Part shown: piece by piece, positions 51,163-60,067 of the stretch
Numbering within the stretch: the first letter of the stretch is position 1
How the letters are laid out: the number at the start of each line of letters is the position of its first letter
Origin: Lentisphaerae bacterium GWF2_49_21
GTDB lineage: Bacteria > Verrucomicrobiota > Lentisphaeria > Victivallales > GWF2-50-93
Length of the DNA stretch: 64,000 nt
Direction: 5' to 3'
NCBI GenBank assembly: GCA_001804805.1
Contig: MHBH01000017.1
Coordinates: forward strand, 1 to 64,000
Translations under genes and position numbers: made by a program
The notes under the pieces: model-generated
Seen by the model: only the letters and a program-made list of their open reading frames with translations
Databases searched by the model: none
What the model was told of the DNA's origin: nothing

Positions 51163-53052
51163 CTAATTTAAATCGAATAGTCCTGGAGAATCATCTGAAT
51201 TCTTGCCGGAGCTCTTTTTGGATGGTGTGGAAGGCGCATTGACCGATTTCAGCCAGTCGTCGAGGGACATGATCTTCACCCCGTTGTTTTTCGCCTTGTC
51301 GAGTTTGCTGCTGGCTGATGAAAGGTCGGCGGCCACGAGAAGGGAGAGATCCTTTGTCACGGTGTCGACAGGTTCATAGCCATAGTGAGAAGCGAGATTC
51401 TCGTAGAACGACCTCTGTTCTGGCATTTTTCCGGTAAAGCAGATCGTGAGTGCGGATTTCTTCACGCCACCCTTGGTGTTTATGAGCTCAACGGAATTCA
51501 GCAACTCGTCCAGATAATCCGACTGGCTGCGAAGTTCGCAGAATATGGCGCCCGAACGTTCCGGACCGATGCCGTCGATGTTTGAAAGCTGTTCTGCAGT
51601 AAGCTTCCTGAGTTCGGCAAGAGTATAGTTCTCCAGGATCTTCTTTGCGGTATTCTTCCCGATGCCGGGTATGTTCAGGGATGCAAGCAGTGAAAAGTCC
51701 TCGACTCTTCTGGCAGACTGGATCTCTCTGAAGAGGTTGCCTGCTGACTTCTCCTTGAATCCTTCAAGCTTCAAAATATCCTCGATCTTCAGTTCGAAAA
51801 CATCCCTCAGCGTCTTAACCCCGAGAGTATTCATCATTTTACGGATGTTTGGCTCGCCGAGACGCTCAATGCCGATGTTCCTGACTGCTGCAAGTATGCG
51901 CTGGACTTTCGTCTCAACGCATTCAGGATTCGTGCAGCGCAGTTCGGGGCCGTCTGTGACCAGTTTGCTCTTACAGCATGGGCATTCGCCGATGATCGCT
52001 GAACGACGTTTGTCGCCTTCTTCACGTGAAATAATATAAGGGATGACATCACCCGCACGTTCGACGGTGACAAGATCGCCGATCTGGATGTCCTTGTCGA
52101 TGAGATTTTTGACATTATGAAGCGTGGCCTGTTTTATTGTTATTCCGCCTATCTCGACAGGTTCGAGCTGGGCGACGGGAGTCAGACAGTTCTTGCCGAA
52201 GCTCCAGATTACATCAAGGAGCTTGGTCTTTCTTCTGACGCCGCTGAACTTGAAGGCGATCTGTCCGCGCGGATGATGTGCGGTGCTCCCGAGCGAATCC
52301 GCAAAGGCTTCGTCGGCGAACTTGATCACCAGCCCGTCCATAGGGTAGGGGAGCCCCTCGAGCTCCTGTAGGATTTCCGGCCATTTCTGTGCGAATTCCG
52401 CAAAAGTCACTGAGTAGGATATGAGATTGTAATCGACAAGTGTCAATTTTGCTTTCTGGGAAAGCATGTCGGCAATTTCCTTAAGCCCCATGATGCCCGC
52501 AACTGCGTTCCTTGAATTCTTGTATGTCTTGCCGTCCTTCTTCTTTATCCGCGAATAAAGAGTCTTGAAGTCATCGTCCCTTATTACGATTTCACCGCGT
52601 ACCGGCCTGTCGAGTTTGCCTTTATGTCCTTTGGTCTCGAGTTCGATGAGGGGAATCTTGTCGGTGATGTTTTCACCGTCGACACCGTCGCCGCGCGTGG
52701 AAAGGACCTTGTTTGCGAAGTTCGCAGAAATGCCGTCGTATTTCGGCTGTATGAGGAGAAGCTCCTTGTCCGAACGGACAAACTTCTTCGCCCAGGCGAT
52801 GACTTCTTCAAGGGAATACGCCTTGTCGAGTGAAAGCATTGGTTTGGCGTGACGGATCTTGCCGGCACTGGCTACCGCTGGTGCAAGAACCTTTTGGAGC
52901 AGGGGGTGTGAGGGATTCAAGGATTCAAGCTTCCTGAGAAGCGCGTCATAATCCTCGTCGCTGATCTCGGGTTCCCCGAGTTCCCAGTAACGTCTGTTAT
53001 GGTACTCTATTGCGGCTGCTAGTTCAGTTTCGGTGTTTGGAAACTTGTCCAT
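51163..53052 (-). CDS. ligA: NAD-dependent DNA ligase LigA
   Basis: With the start at ATG 53052 (DKFPNTETELAAAIEYHNRR) the enzyme has 629 residues, slightly short for the family (about 670). Domains in order: Ia with YHNRRYWELGEPEISDEDYD; adenylation domain with the nucleotide-accepting Lys in IQPKYDGISANF; OB fold; zinc finger CPCCKSKLVTDGPELRCTNP; helix-hairpin-helix repeats (LNIPGIGKNTAKKILENYTL, IDGIGPERSGAIF); and C-terminal BRCT (ALTICFTGKMPEQRSFYENL). It seals nicks using NAD+ during replication and repair. Motif I is KYDG rather than the commoner KIDG/KLDG. Frames extending to 53199 cross a repeat and are rejected. The ribosome site is weak. Confidence 0.92.
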   Translation of the reverse strand: MDKFPNTETELAAAIEYHNRRYWELGEPEISDEDYDALLRKLESLNPSHPLLQKVLAPAVASAGKIRHAKPMLSLDKAYSLEEVIAWAKKFVRSDKELLLIQPKYDGISANFANKVLSTRGDGVDGENITDKIPLIELETKGHKGKLDRPVRGEIVIRDDDFKTLYSRIKKKDGKTYKNSRNAVAGIMGLKEIADMLSQKAKLTLVDYNLISYSVTFAEFAQKWPEILQELEGLPYPMDGLVIKFADEAFADSLGSTAHHPRGQIAFKFSGVRRKTKLLDVIWSFGKNCLTPVAQLEPVEIGGITIKQATLHNVKNLIDKDIQIGDLVTVERAGDVIPYIISREEGDKRRSAIIGECPCCKSKLVTDGPELRCTNPECVETKVQRILAAVRNIGIERLGEPNIRKMMNTLGVKTLRDVFELKIEDILKLEGFKEKSAGNLFREIQSARRVEDFSLLASLNIPGIGKNTAKKILENYTLAELRKLTAEQLSNIDGIGPERSGAIFCELRSQSDYLDELLNSVELINTKGGVKKSALTICFTGKMPEQRSFYENLASHYGYEPVDTVTKDLSLLVAADLSSASSKLDKAKNNGVKIMSLDDWLKSVNAPSTPSKKSSGKNSDDSPGLFDLN

Positions 53053-53140
53053 TTTTGATTTTCGATTGATGATTTTTGATTTAAGAGAAATGACACAAGG
53101 GACGAAAGGGACATAAAGGACTGGGATTGAAAAATAATTT

Positions 53141-53209
53141 ACCCATCCATCCAGCCTGCCACGCCATAGCATCTTAGCGAAGGCGGGCCATCCAACCATC
53201 CATCCAATC
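53141..53209. repeat. Nested 28-base module inside CCATCCATCCA microsatellite
   Basis: The module (CCACGCCATAGCATCTTAGC, then GAAGGCGGGCC) is embedded in ACCCATCCATCCAGCC on one side and ATCCAACCATCCATCCAATC on the other. It lies between ligA and the thymidylate-synthase-like gene; the rest of this 161-base gap is plain AT-rich DNA. Confidence 0.5.
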
Positions 53210-53213
53210 TTCG

Positions 53214-54053
53214 TCAGCTCATGTTCTTTACTTTTTCAAGGATGGCCGGCTTAGCTTCCTCCATGATGTCCTTGACATCGGAATAGCAGTATGTCCTTTC
53301 CTCGAAGGTGCGATTTTCGAGCCCCTCCAGGAACCTTTTCTTGAATTCATTGAAGTAGGAGCCGTAGATATGGTAGCTGTCGGCCATGTGCACGTATCTT
53401 CCTAGCTTGACTTTTTTCCCGGTGAGCTCCGATATCCTGTCGGCGATCTTCTTCTGGAGCTGGACAAGGGCGAACATGTTCATGAATGCGGCCTTGTATG
53501 CGTCGTTCGAACGGAACCTTACATTTGTGCTGAGATAGGAGGTCTTCCCTTCCTGTGTGAGCCTGCACCAGATGCTCTGGAGGCATGCCGGATCGTAGCA
53601 TGAATTGTCCTCCCAAACCTTCCAGGTGATCGCCTGGGCGCGGCGGGAGTAGGGGGTGTCGGCGAGCTTCCTGGCGACCATCTCAATCTGGTCGTATATA
53701 TCGTTGCTGCCCGGGACCTTGTATGCGAAAAGGCGTTCGTTGTAGGTGTATTCCCAGCGTGTGTCCTTCGGATCGTTCGGATCCCTGACAAGATGGTTCT
53801 TTATGCCGTCGACCACTTCCATTGAATATTCCTGGAGGTCTTCGAGTCCACCGGGGAAGTCCTTGTGGATCATCGGTTCCGCGAGGGGATTCTGGATGGT
53901 TATCATCATGGTGGCGTCCTTGCTAGGCGGATCGTCTGGCTTGTCGTACATGGTCTTGATGTCGCATCCTTTTTTATTCAGGATGATAAGCGAGTTCTCC
54001 CAGGCTTCTGCGATTCCTTTTCCCTTGGCGGTGAGTACTGGTATGCCTTTCAT
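53214..54053 (-). CDS. Thymidylate synthase-like protein (archaeal-type ThyA fold)
   Basis: A 279-residue protein. The C-terminal half follows thymidylate synthase order: RRAQAITWKVW, the likely nucleophile Cys in CYDPACLQSIWCRL, substrate-binding VRFRSNDAYKAAFMNMFALV (the RSND/RSxD region that contacts dUMP), and MADSYHIYGSYFNEF (the HIY motif). The N-terminus is longer and different from E. coli ThyA, closer to the archaeal type. The likely reaction is dUMP to dTMP with methylene-folate, though a hydroxymethylase activity of the same fold is possible. AGAGGGGG before ATG 54053 decides the start; the frame to 54101 is not used. It is 28 bases downstream of panC on the same strand. Confidence 0.75.
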   Translation of the reverse strand: MKGIPVLTAKGKGIAEAWENSLIILNKKGCDIKTMYDKPDDPPSKDATMMITIQNPLAEPMIHKDFPGGLEDLQEYSMEVVDGIKNHLVRDPNDPKDTRWEYTYNERLFAYKVPGSNDIYDQIEMVARKLADTPYSRRAQAITWKVWEDNSCYDPACLQSIWCRLTQEGKTSYLSTNVRFRSNDAYKAAFMNMFALVQLQKKIADRISELTGKKVKLGRYVHMADSYHIYGSYFNEFKKRFLEGLENRTFEERTYCYSDVKDIMEEAKPAILEKVKNMS

Positions 54054-54081
54054 GATAAATCCCCCTCTAATAAGGTTATTA

Positions 54082-54927
54082 TTAATTTCTGTTGATTTCA
54101 ATATTGTCTATCAGCCTTGTCCTGCCGAAAAAGGCTGCGATGGCGATCAGGATATTTCCAGACAGTTTTCCAGCAGGCTCAAGGTTGCCTGCGTCGACAA
54201 TTTCGACATAGTCTATCTTGCCACCGGCAGAAGATATTCCACTGATTATGGATTTTCTAATCAGCCCGACATTTTTCCCGCCTTTGAGGATTGCGGACTT
54301 CGCAGACTTCAGGGAACGCCTTATTGAAAGCGCGTTCTTCCTTTCCTCCTGGGAAAGGTAGGTGTTTCTGGAGCTCAATGCCAGGCCGTCATTTTCACGG
54401 ACGGTCTCATGAAGGACTATTTTTACCGGGAAATTGAGGTCGCGCACCATGCGTCTTATCACCTGCGCCTGCTGGTAATCCTTCTTCCCGAAGACTGCGA
54501 TGTCCGGAAGCGCCGCATTGAAAAGCTTGGCGACGATTGTCGTGACTCCTCTGAAATGTCCCGGCCTTGATTTTCCACAGAGGCCGCGGGAAAGCATGGT
54601 TTCCTCGATCCATGTTGAAGAATCCTTATCATACATTTCATCTGCCGAAGGAAGGAATACGGCATCGGCTCCGCGTTTTCTGCAGAGAGCAAGATCCTTT
54701 TCAACGGGACGGGGATATCGGCTTAAATCCTCCTTGGGGCCGAATTGTGTCGGATTGACGAAGATACTTACGACGACTATTTCGGCACAGGCTGCTGCCT
54801 TGTCAACTAGTTTGAGGTGGCCTTCATGGAGACAGCCCATTGTCGGGACAAGGGCTATGGTCTTGCCTTGCTTTTTCATTGCAGCAGAATATTTCTGCAT
54901 CTCTGATATTTTAAGGATGACTTTCAT
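54082..54927 (-). CDS. panC: Pantothenate synthetase
   Basis: A 281-residue enzyme joining pantoate and beta-alanine with ATP to make pantothenate, the coenzyme A precursor. It has the nucleotidylyltransferase motif TMGCLHEGHLKLV (about 30; HxGH as HEGH), SIFVNPTQFGPKEDLSRYPR (about 60), GHFRGVTTIVAKLFN and the KMSKS-like region near LALSSRNTYLS. Length is normal for PanC. The chosen start, ATG 54927, overlaps the stop of the upstream DUF89 gene by four bases, so translation is likely coupled; the frame to 54999 would lie inside that gene. No panB or panD is present here. Confidence 0.95.
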   Translation of the reverse strand: MKVILKISEMQKYSAAMKKQGKTIALVPTMGCLHEGHLKLVDKAAACAEIVVVSIFVNPTQFGPKEDLSRYPRPVEKDLALCRKRGADAVFLPSADEMYDKDSSTWIEETMLSRGLCGKSRPGHFRGVTTIVAKLFNAALPDIAVFGKKDYQQAQVIRRMVRDLNFPVKIVLHETVRENDGLALSSRNTYLSQEERKNALSIRRSLKSAKSAILKGGKNVGLIRKSIISGISSAGGKIDYVEIVDAGNLEPAGKLSGNILIAIAAFFGRTRLIDNIEINRN

Positions 54928-55784
54928 TTTCTGATGTTCTTTCCTATTACATGGAGGCTGCCAAGCTCCGCATTCAGAAGTTTTGCGATGACCGGGCATT
55001 TTGCCTTGAAAAGGAAGAATATCGGTCTGTCGGTTTCAAGCATGGTTTCGAAGTTGCCCTGTCCTTTTGAAATAATCAGATCTGCTTTTTGAAAGTGCTG
55101 CCGGAATGCCTTGCTGCAGTTTTCCAGGATGACGCCGGGCACGGCATCGCCGGTGTCTATGATTTTGACGATCTTGTCGAGTCCGGACATTGCGGCCTCG
55201 CGTCTTGTAACATCGTTCATGATCGGTCTTCCGCGGACGGCGAGCGTGATCTTCTCCTTTATAGGCTCGATGAGGAGCCTGTCAAACACTATTTCCCCGC
55301 AGTTGTCGCCGATGTAGAGGATTTTTTTTGCGCTGGAAATCCTTCTCCTGAGGAGTTCGATGGAATTCAAGTCGATCTGCTGCTTGAGGGAATCAGCTAT
55401 TATCTGGTGGACGCTGTCGAGATGGAATTCGTGGTCGATTCCGAAGTCGATGATGTTCCCGGCGATAACGAGCCGGATTGCTGTTTCAAACGGTCTTTCT
55501 GACTTCGCCACCTCGTGGCGGAGGAACGGAAGCATTTCGAGCGCGAACGCGGTCGATTCATCCTTGATCCTGACGTATGAATCCTCGACTCCGGTTATCT
55601 GCCGGATGAGGGAATGTATCTTCTTCGCCATTGACGGAGGGGCGTCATTGAAGTCCAGGTCTGCGGCCAAGGACAGTGTTTTCATCAATATTTCGCGGTG
55701 ATGTTCCGGATTGGCGCTTGTCATTTTAGCGACATTGAGCGAATGGGAGATGAAGCAGGGGATGCAGTCGGTCGTGGTTTTCAT
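54924..55784 (-). CDS. DUF89 family metal-dependent phosphatase
   Basis: A 286-residue protein of the DUF89/ARMT1-like family. Signs are the N-terminal cysteine pair TDCIPCFISHSLNVAK, the metal-site stretch YIGDNCGEIVFDRLLI (Asp and Asn ligands, about 165), RGRPIMNDVTRREAAMSGLD and the final Asp/Lys segment ADLIISKGQGNFETM. Family members act as damage-control phosphatases on sugar phosphates and, in the eukaryotic PANK4 fusion, on phosphopantetheine derivatives. Here the gene overlaps panC by four bases, so a role in pantothenate/CoA metabolite repair is a good inference. The start has AGAGGT upstream. Confidence 0.85.
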   Translation of the reverse strand: MKTTTDCIPCFISHSLNVAKMTSANPEHHREILMKTLSLAADLDFNDAPPSMAKKIHSLIRQITGVEDSYVRIKDESTAFALEMLPFLRHEVAKSERPFETAIRLVIAGNIIDFGIDHEFHLDSVHQIIADSLKQQIDLNSIELLRRRISSAKKILYIGDNCGEIVFDRLLIEPIKEKITLAVRGRPIMNDVTRREAAMSGLDKIVKIIDTGDAVPGVILENCSKAFRQHFQKADLIISKGQGNFETMLETDRPIFFLFKAKCPVIAKLLNAELGSLHVIGKNIRK

Positions 55785-55811
55785 TAAGGGGACCTCTGGG
55801 AATGAACCGTA

Positions 55812-57206
55812 TCATTTTTTAAGTATTAACTTCTTATGGGCAGTGAATTTCAGCTGGGTCTTCTGCTGGGGCTGGGGTTTGGAGAACTGGGGCCTTTGCG
55901 GGGTGGATGCTTTTGACTCAAGCACGGAGTTTATCGCCTTGATGAACGCATCCCATGAGGCGAAACGTTCCTCCGGATCCTTGGCCGTCATTGTCCGGAT
56001 GATGTTTACAACCTCCTTGGAAAGGTTGGGAGGGAAAATGATCTTTTCGGTTATGTGCTTGTTGATGAGGGTCTGCTCGTCCTGGGCTGTGAAGGGAATC
56101 CGTCCAGTCAGCATTTCATACAGGATGATCCCGAGCGAATAGAGGTCGCTGCGCCAGTCGGCCTTGTGATCGAGCGCCTGTTCCGGAGACATGTATATGG
56201 GGCTGGAGTAGATGTATGTTCGCTTGTGCTGGAAGTATTTGGCGACCCATGGACTGAGTCCTATTCCGGAAATGACAGGCTCCTCGCTGTCCGCGAAAAG
56301 GATATTTTCCGGCTTGAGGTTCAGATGTATCAGGAGATGCTCGGTCATTGCGTAGCTGAGGCCCGATGCTATTTTCTTTATCATGGTGAGGGATTCACGT
56401 TCATTGAAGGGTGCGTATCTGGACAGTTTTTCCTCGAGGCTCCCCTCGGACATGAAAGCAAGGACCAGATAGCAGAAATCATCGAAGGTGCCGCAGTCGA
56501 AATGATGGATGATGTTGGAATGGTTGAGCCGGCCGACCTTCTGGACGAGTTCCCTGAAGGAAAGCTTCGATTCAAAATCCGCTTTCAATGAGAATATCTT
56601 GAGTGTTACGGTTCTTTTGACGGATTCCTGGAAGGCGAGGTAGACCGTGGCCTTGTCGCTTGTGGAGATGGTCCTGACGATCTTATAGTTGTTTATCTCC
56701 ATGCCAGGGGTCAGGGATGAGGATGAATCCAGTTTTGCGAGTGTTATGACCGGGCCGTCGGATTTCTGGGGCATTTCAAGACGTTTGAATTTCACGGTGT
56801 CATGCGTCTGGCTGATCGTGTTTTCAAGGACCTCCTGTCCCTGCTTGATCTTGCCAAACTTGATTATCGAAGTGCTGGTCGTCTGGTATCTTTCAGGATT
56901 CTCGATGCAGAAAATGAATTCCGCGCCGCCCACCTTGATCCTGTCGCCGTCGGAAAGGAAAGCCTCCTCGCCTGAGAGTGTTTCCTCGTTTATGCTGGTC
57001 CCGTTGCTGGAGTTGAGATCCCTGAGGATGAATTTGTTCTCGTCGGGGTGCAGGTAGATCATGCAGTGTTTTCTGCTGACAAGCGGATCGTCAAGTATTG
57101 TCACGTCGTTGTCGTTCGTCCTGCCAAGATGGAACTCCCCATTTTCAGAAACAGGTATTGTTTCTTTCCCCGCCTGGTCCTGGAAAACTAAGTATGCCAT
57201 GTCCAT
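55812..57206 (-). CDS. FHA domain fused to a protein kinase-like domain, probable pseudokinase
   Basis: A 464-residue protein. An FHA phosphothreonine-binding domain occupies about 5-95, with GEFHLGRTNDNDVTILDDPL, VSRKHCMIYL and LNSSNGTSIN all intact. A kinase fold covers about 180-430, but key residues are lost: the glycine loop reads ISTSDKATVYLA; the catalytic loop is HLNLKPENI (Asn for the catalytic Asp); and the DFG motif is replaced by ISGIGLSPW. The VAIK lysine (TLKIF) and APE region (SSPIYMSPEQA) remain. It should bind phosphothreonine and act as a scaffold or allosteric partner rather than a kinase. It follows an exported protein gene by four bases (start MDMAYLVFQDQ), and no strong ribosome site is seen, so it depends on coupling. 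Confidence 0.85.
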   Translation of the reverse strand: MDMAYLVFQDQAGKETIPVSENGEFHLGRTNDNDVTILDDPLVSRKHCMIYLHPDENKFILRDLNSSNGTSINEETLSGEEAFLSDGDRIKVGGAEFIFCIENPERYQTTSTSIIKFGKIKQGQEVLENTISQTHDTVKFKRLEMPQKSDGPVITLAKLDSSSSLTPGMEINNYKIVRTISTSDKATVYLAFQESVKRTVTLKIFSLKADFESKLSFRELVQKVGRLNHSNIIHHFDCGTFDDFCYLVLAFMSEGSLEEKLSRYAPFNERESLTMIKKIASGLSYAMTEHLLIHLNLKPENILFADSEEPVISGIGLSPWVAKYFQHKRTYIYSSPIYMSPEQALDHKADWRSDLYSLGIILYEMLTGRIPFTAQDEQTLINKHITEKIIFPPNLSKEVVNIIRTMTAKDPEERFASWDAFIKAINSVLESKASTPQRPQFSKPQPQQKTQLKFTAHKKLILKK

Positions 57207-57210
57207 GAAA

Positions 57211-58788
57211 TTATTTAAATTTATTGTATTCTTCAAGAATCTTCTTCTTCTTGTCTTCTTCCTCGAGTTTCTTCTTCCTGTCCAATTCCTCCTGAATTCT
57301 GGTTTTTAGATTCAGTTCCTCCTTGATCAGCGAGAAGTCAACATAGGCTGTTTTTTCAGGATTGAGCTTTATATACAGCACGCCCTTGGTCTTTTCCGTC
57401 TTTTCTCCGTTCTTGATGGCGTCCCCGGTCCAAGAATAAGTCTGTTCTACCGGAATATCAAGTTCCGCCTGGGTCCATCCGCACTTGTCGCATATTCCAG
57501 TGTCCTTGTTGTAGGAATGTTCACCTTCGCAGGGATCCTTCCTGTTGGCCTTGGCTGGATCTGCGGCATCAGCCTTTTCCTCATCGGTCATTCCGTATTT
57601 CTCCCTGATTTTCCTGCCTACGCTTATCAGGGCCTCCCTTGGAATTCCTGCGGTCCTGAAACTATATACAACCTTGTAGAAACGGTTGTTGAAGAAATGG
57701 AATTCAAGCTTTTGGACAGGCCCCTTGTCATAGGAGACGGATTCAACATCGGCTGTAGAGCCTGACTTGGCGAATTGAGGATACAGAAGGGCGAAATCTT
57801 CCTTGGTCATGTCCCAGTAGGCTATTTCATAGCCCTGATCGGCATCAATACCGGCATACTTGGTGCTGATTTCAATCTGTTTCTCTTCCGCTTTCTTCTT
57901 GAGAAGCTCCTTCTTCTTGGCGAGAGGAGTATTATCCGGGATTGTAGTCGGCGTCGTTGTCGGTGTTGTCGTAGGAGTCGTGGCAGGAGTCGTGGTCGGC
58001 GTTGTTGTCGGGCCTTTTGTCTTGGGGACATTGACCGCTACTTCGATGTTCTGCTGGATATCCTTGCAGAGCTGGAGAGTGACCTCCTTCGGCGTACGCC
58101 AGTCATTGCTGTAGAAGATGAATCCGTTGTCCTCGTTCTCCTTGATTATGGCGTCACGTATTTCGTTGTAGACGGAAACAGAATAAGCATTCTTCCTGGT
58201 GTAGTAGTCCCGTATCTTGTTCTGGACGAATGAATCCTTCTTCTGGTTCCTGTAGACTTCGTCGAACTTGACCCTGTCGTCAGGGATTATGTCGAAAATG
58301 GCAATCGTGTTACCGCCGACATTTATGCTGTGGCCTGTGCTGCCATAGCTGAAGAAATATCCTTCAACCTCAAAGGTCTTGCCACCTTCCCCCCTGGTAT
58401 AACGGACGGTGACGTAGTCGAGTATCTTGGCCATCTGGAAGCTTTTTTCCGCCTCGGCATCGGCCTTCTTCTTCAAATCCTCATAGCTGTCGGGGAACTT
58501 GACAGTCACTTTCTCCCTGACCATTTTTCCGATTTCCTGGGTGGTCTTGGAGTTTTTCTTCGCTTCGGGTTCGAGACGGTACTTGTTGTTGACCTCCTTG
58601 AGAATGGTCTTCTGGACGTCGGAATCGTTGAGATTCTCCCCGGCTTCCTTGTAATTGGAAATGATCTTTGAAACTATCTGTATCCGCATCGATGAGATGG
58701 GCGGTGTCTGGGCAGAATAGAGGCCTATTGATAAAATGAAAAGAAAGGCGATGCTGAATCCGAGCCGTTGACATCTGTTCAAAGTCAT
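57211..58788 (-). CDS. Exported protein with Thr/Pro linker, partner of the FHA-pseudokinase
   Basis: A 525-residue exported protein (signal GFSIAFLFILSIGLYSAQ). The N-terminal part (about 30-265) is helical then mixed alpha/beta. A linker near 265-300 is made of repeated TTTP units (TTTPTTTPATTPTTTP). The C-terminal part holds a four-Cys-like cluster (CEGEHSYNKDTGICDKCGW) that resembles a zinc-binding knuckle, and ends in a Lys/Glu-rich coiled coil. No family is recognised. The linker suggests two independent domains in the periplasm or on the surface. AGAAGG precedes the ATG. It is the first gene of a two-gene unit with the FHA-pseudokinase, four bases downstream. Confidence 0.7.
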   Translation of the reverse strand: MTLNRCQRLGFSIAFLFILSIGLYSAQTPPISSMRIQIVSKIISNYKEAGENLNDSDVQKTILKEVNNKYRLEPEAKKNSKTTQEIGKMVREKVTVKFPDSYEDLKKKADAEAEKSFQMAKILDYVTVRYTRGEGGKTFEVEGYFFSYGSTGHSINVGGNTIAIFDIIPDDRVKFDEVYRNQKKDSFVQNKIRDYYTRKNAYSVSVYNEIRDAIIKENEDNGFIFYSNDWRTPKEVTLQLCKDIQQNIEVAVNVPKTKGPTTTPTTTPATTPTTTPTTTPTTIPDNTPLAKKKELLKKKAEEKQIEISTKYAGIDADQGYEIAYWDMTKEDFALLYPQFAKSGSTADVESVSYDKGPVQKLEFHFFNNRFYKVVYSFRTAGIPREALISVGRKIREKYGMTDEEKADAADPAKANRKDPCEGEHSYNKDTGICDKCGWTQAELDIPVEQTYSWTGDAIKNGEKTEKTKGVLYIKLNPEKTAYVDFSLIKEELNLKTRIQEELDRKKKLEEEDKKKKILEEYNKFK

Positions 58789-58948
58789 TTTTCCTTCTCC
58801 TGAAAGACAGAATTGACAATATTAGCAAAACATGATAATAATTTGAAAGCAAAAATTATACCAGTTTCCGTTGATTTTCAATAGAAGTCTTGCATAAGTA
58901 TAATGTTTTTTTTAAAAATATCGAAATAAACAGGAATAACATCTTCTT

Positions 58949-59911
58949 ATGGACGATAAATTGATTGAAAAAACCACGTCCTACGTGTGCGAAACCACCC
59001 CGGAGAAGGCCGAACAGCTCAGGGCTTATCTTGAGGAGTCGGGCTGGAAACTCGACCCTTTCCCGCCATACGCCAGGTGGAAGGGCGCGAAAGACAAGAT
59101 TTCCATAGTCGCATATAACAGCGGAAAGCTTACTGTCCAGGGCAGGGGGACGGGGGAATTTGTCACTTTCTTCCTCGAACCTGAAATACTCAAGGAAGCC
59201 AGGCTTGGATATGAGAAGATCATAGATGGAACCGCCGATGCGCTTGAAAAGACCGAGGAGTTTACGCCTCATGCCGGAGTTGATGAGAGCGGGAAAGGCG
59301 ATTTCTTCGGCCCGCTGGTAATTGCAGCTGTATATGTTGATGAGGCTACAAGGCCCAAGCTCCTTAAAATGGGGGTCAGGGATTCCAAGAAGATAAAAGG
59401 CGACAGGAAGATACTCCAGCTCGCTTTCCAGATACGGAAGACTGTTGCCGGTAAGTTTGCGACTGTAGCCATCGGCCCGGATGCATATAACAGGCTTTAT
59501 CAGAAAATCGGGAATCTCAACCGGCTTCTCGCATGGGGCCATGCAAGGGCCATAGAAAATCTCCTCGACAAGGAGCCCACGTGCAAGTGGGCGCTGTCCG
59601 ACAAGTTCGGCAATGAACACCTGATCAGGGACGCACTGCTGGAGAAGGGGCGTAAGATAGACCTGCGCCAGAGGACGAAGGCTGAAAGCGATATTGCCGT
59701 CGCCGCCGCATCGATACTCGCCAGGGATGAATTTGTCAGGAAGATAGCCGCGATGGGCAGGGAGCTTGGAATAGCCATTCCAAAGGGGGCGGGAGCCAAT
59801 GTCGACGAGGCAGCGAAGAAATTCCTTGAAAAGTATGGGAAGGAGAAGCTTGCATCGGTCGCCAAGATGCATTTCAAGACGGCTTCAAAGGCGCTTGGAA
59901 TTCCCGTCTGA
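58949..59911 (+). CDS. rnhC: Ribonuclease HIII
   Basis: A 320-residue RNase HIII. The N-terminal 90 residues form the TBP-like substrate-binding domain typical of type III (SGWKLDPFPPYARWKGAKDK). The catalytic domain begins AGVDESGKGDFFGPLVIAAV (about 108), where the DESGKGD motif with Asp and Glu is the type III signature; RDSKKIKGDRKI, LAWGHARAIENLL and the ALSDKFG/ESDIAVAAASILARD segments follow. It cuts RNA in RNA-DNA hybrids, replacing RNase HI or HII. RNase HIII is common in Firmicutes and Chlamydiae, and here supports a PVC-type lineage. It is divergent from the exported protein gene; no strong ribosome site is seen. Confidence 0.95.
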   Translation: MDDKLIEKTTSYVCETTPEKAEQLRAYLEESGWKLDPFPPYARWKGAKDKISIVAYNSGKLTVQGRGTGEFVTFFLEPEILKEARLGYEKIIDGTADALEKTEEFTPHAGVDESGKGDFFGPLVIAAVYVDEATRPKLLKMGVRDSKKIKGDRKILQLAFQIRKTVAGKFATVAIGPDAYNRLYQKIGNLNRLLAWGHARAIENLLDKEPTCKWALSDKFGNEHLIRDALLEKGRKIDLRQRTKAESDIAVAAASILARDEFVRKIAAMGRELGIAIPKGAGANVDEAAKKFLEKYGKEKLASVAKMHFKTASKALGIPV

Positions 59912-60067
59912 GAGGAAATTCCGGACAGCGTTGCGGGAAAATTTATTCCTTAAACATTTTGCATTCCTGTTTGAATGTTTTACCTTTAATTGCTAGTTTA
60001 TGTCCCTTTTTTATTTTCTTGGACAAGAAACCCAAAATCAATAATTATTATAATAAGGAGAAGAGAA

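Noticed and set aside
55812-57206. Active Ser/Thr kinase
   Set aside because: Catalytic Asp and DFG are missing and the glycine loop is degraded, so I call it a pseudokinase.
58856-59872. A 338-codon minus-strand open frame over rnhC
   Set aside because: The plus strand holds a clear RNase HIII with its catalytic motifs; the antisense frame has no recognisable feature.
59912-60067. Possible SAM riboswitch before metK
   Set aside because: No conserved SAM-I, SAM-II or SAM/SAH core sequences and no switching terminator are visible in the leader.
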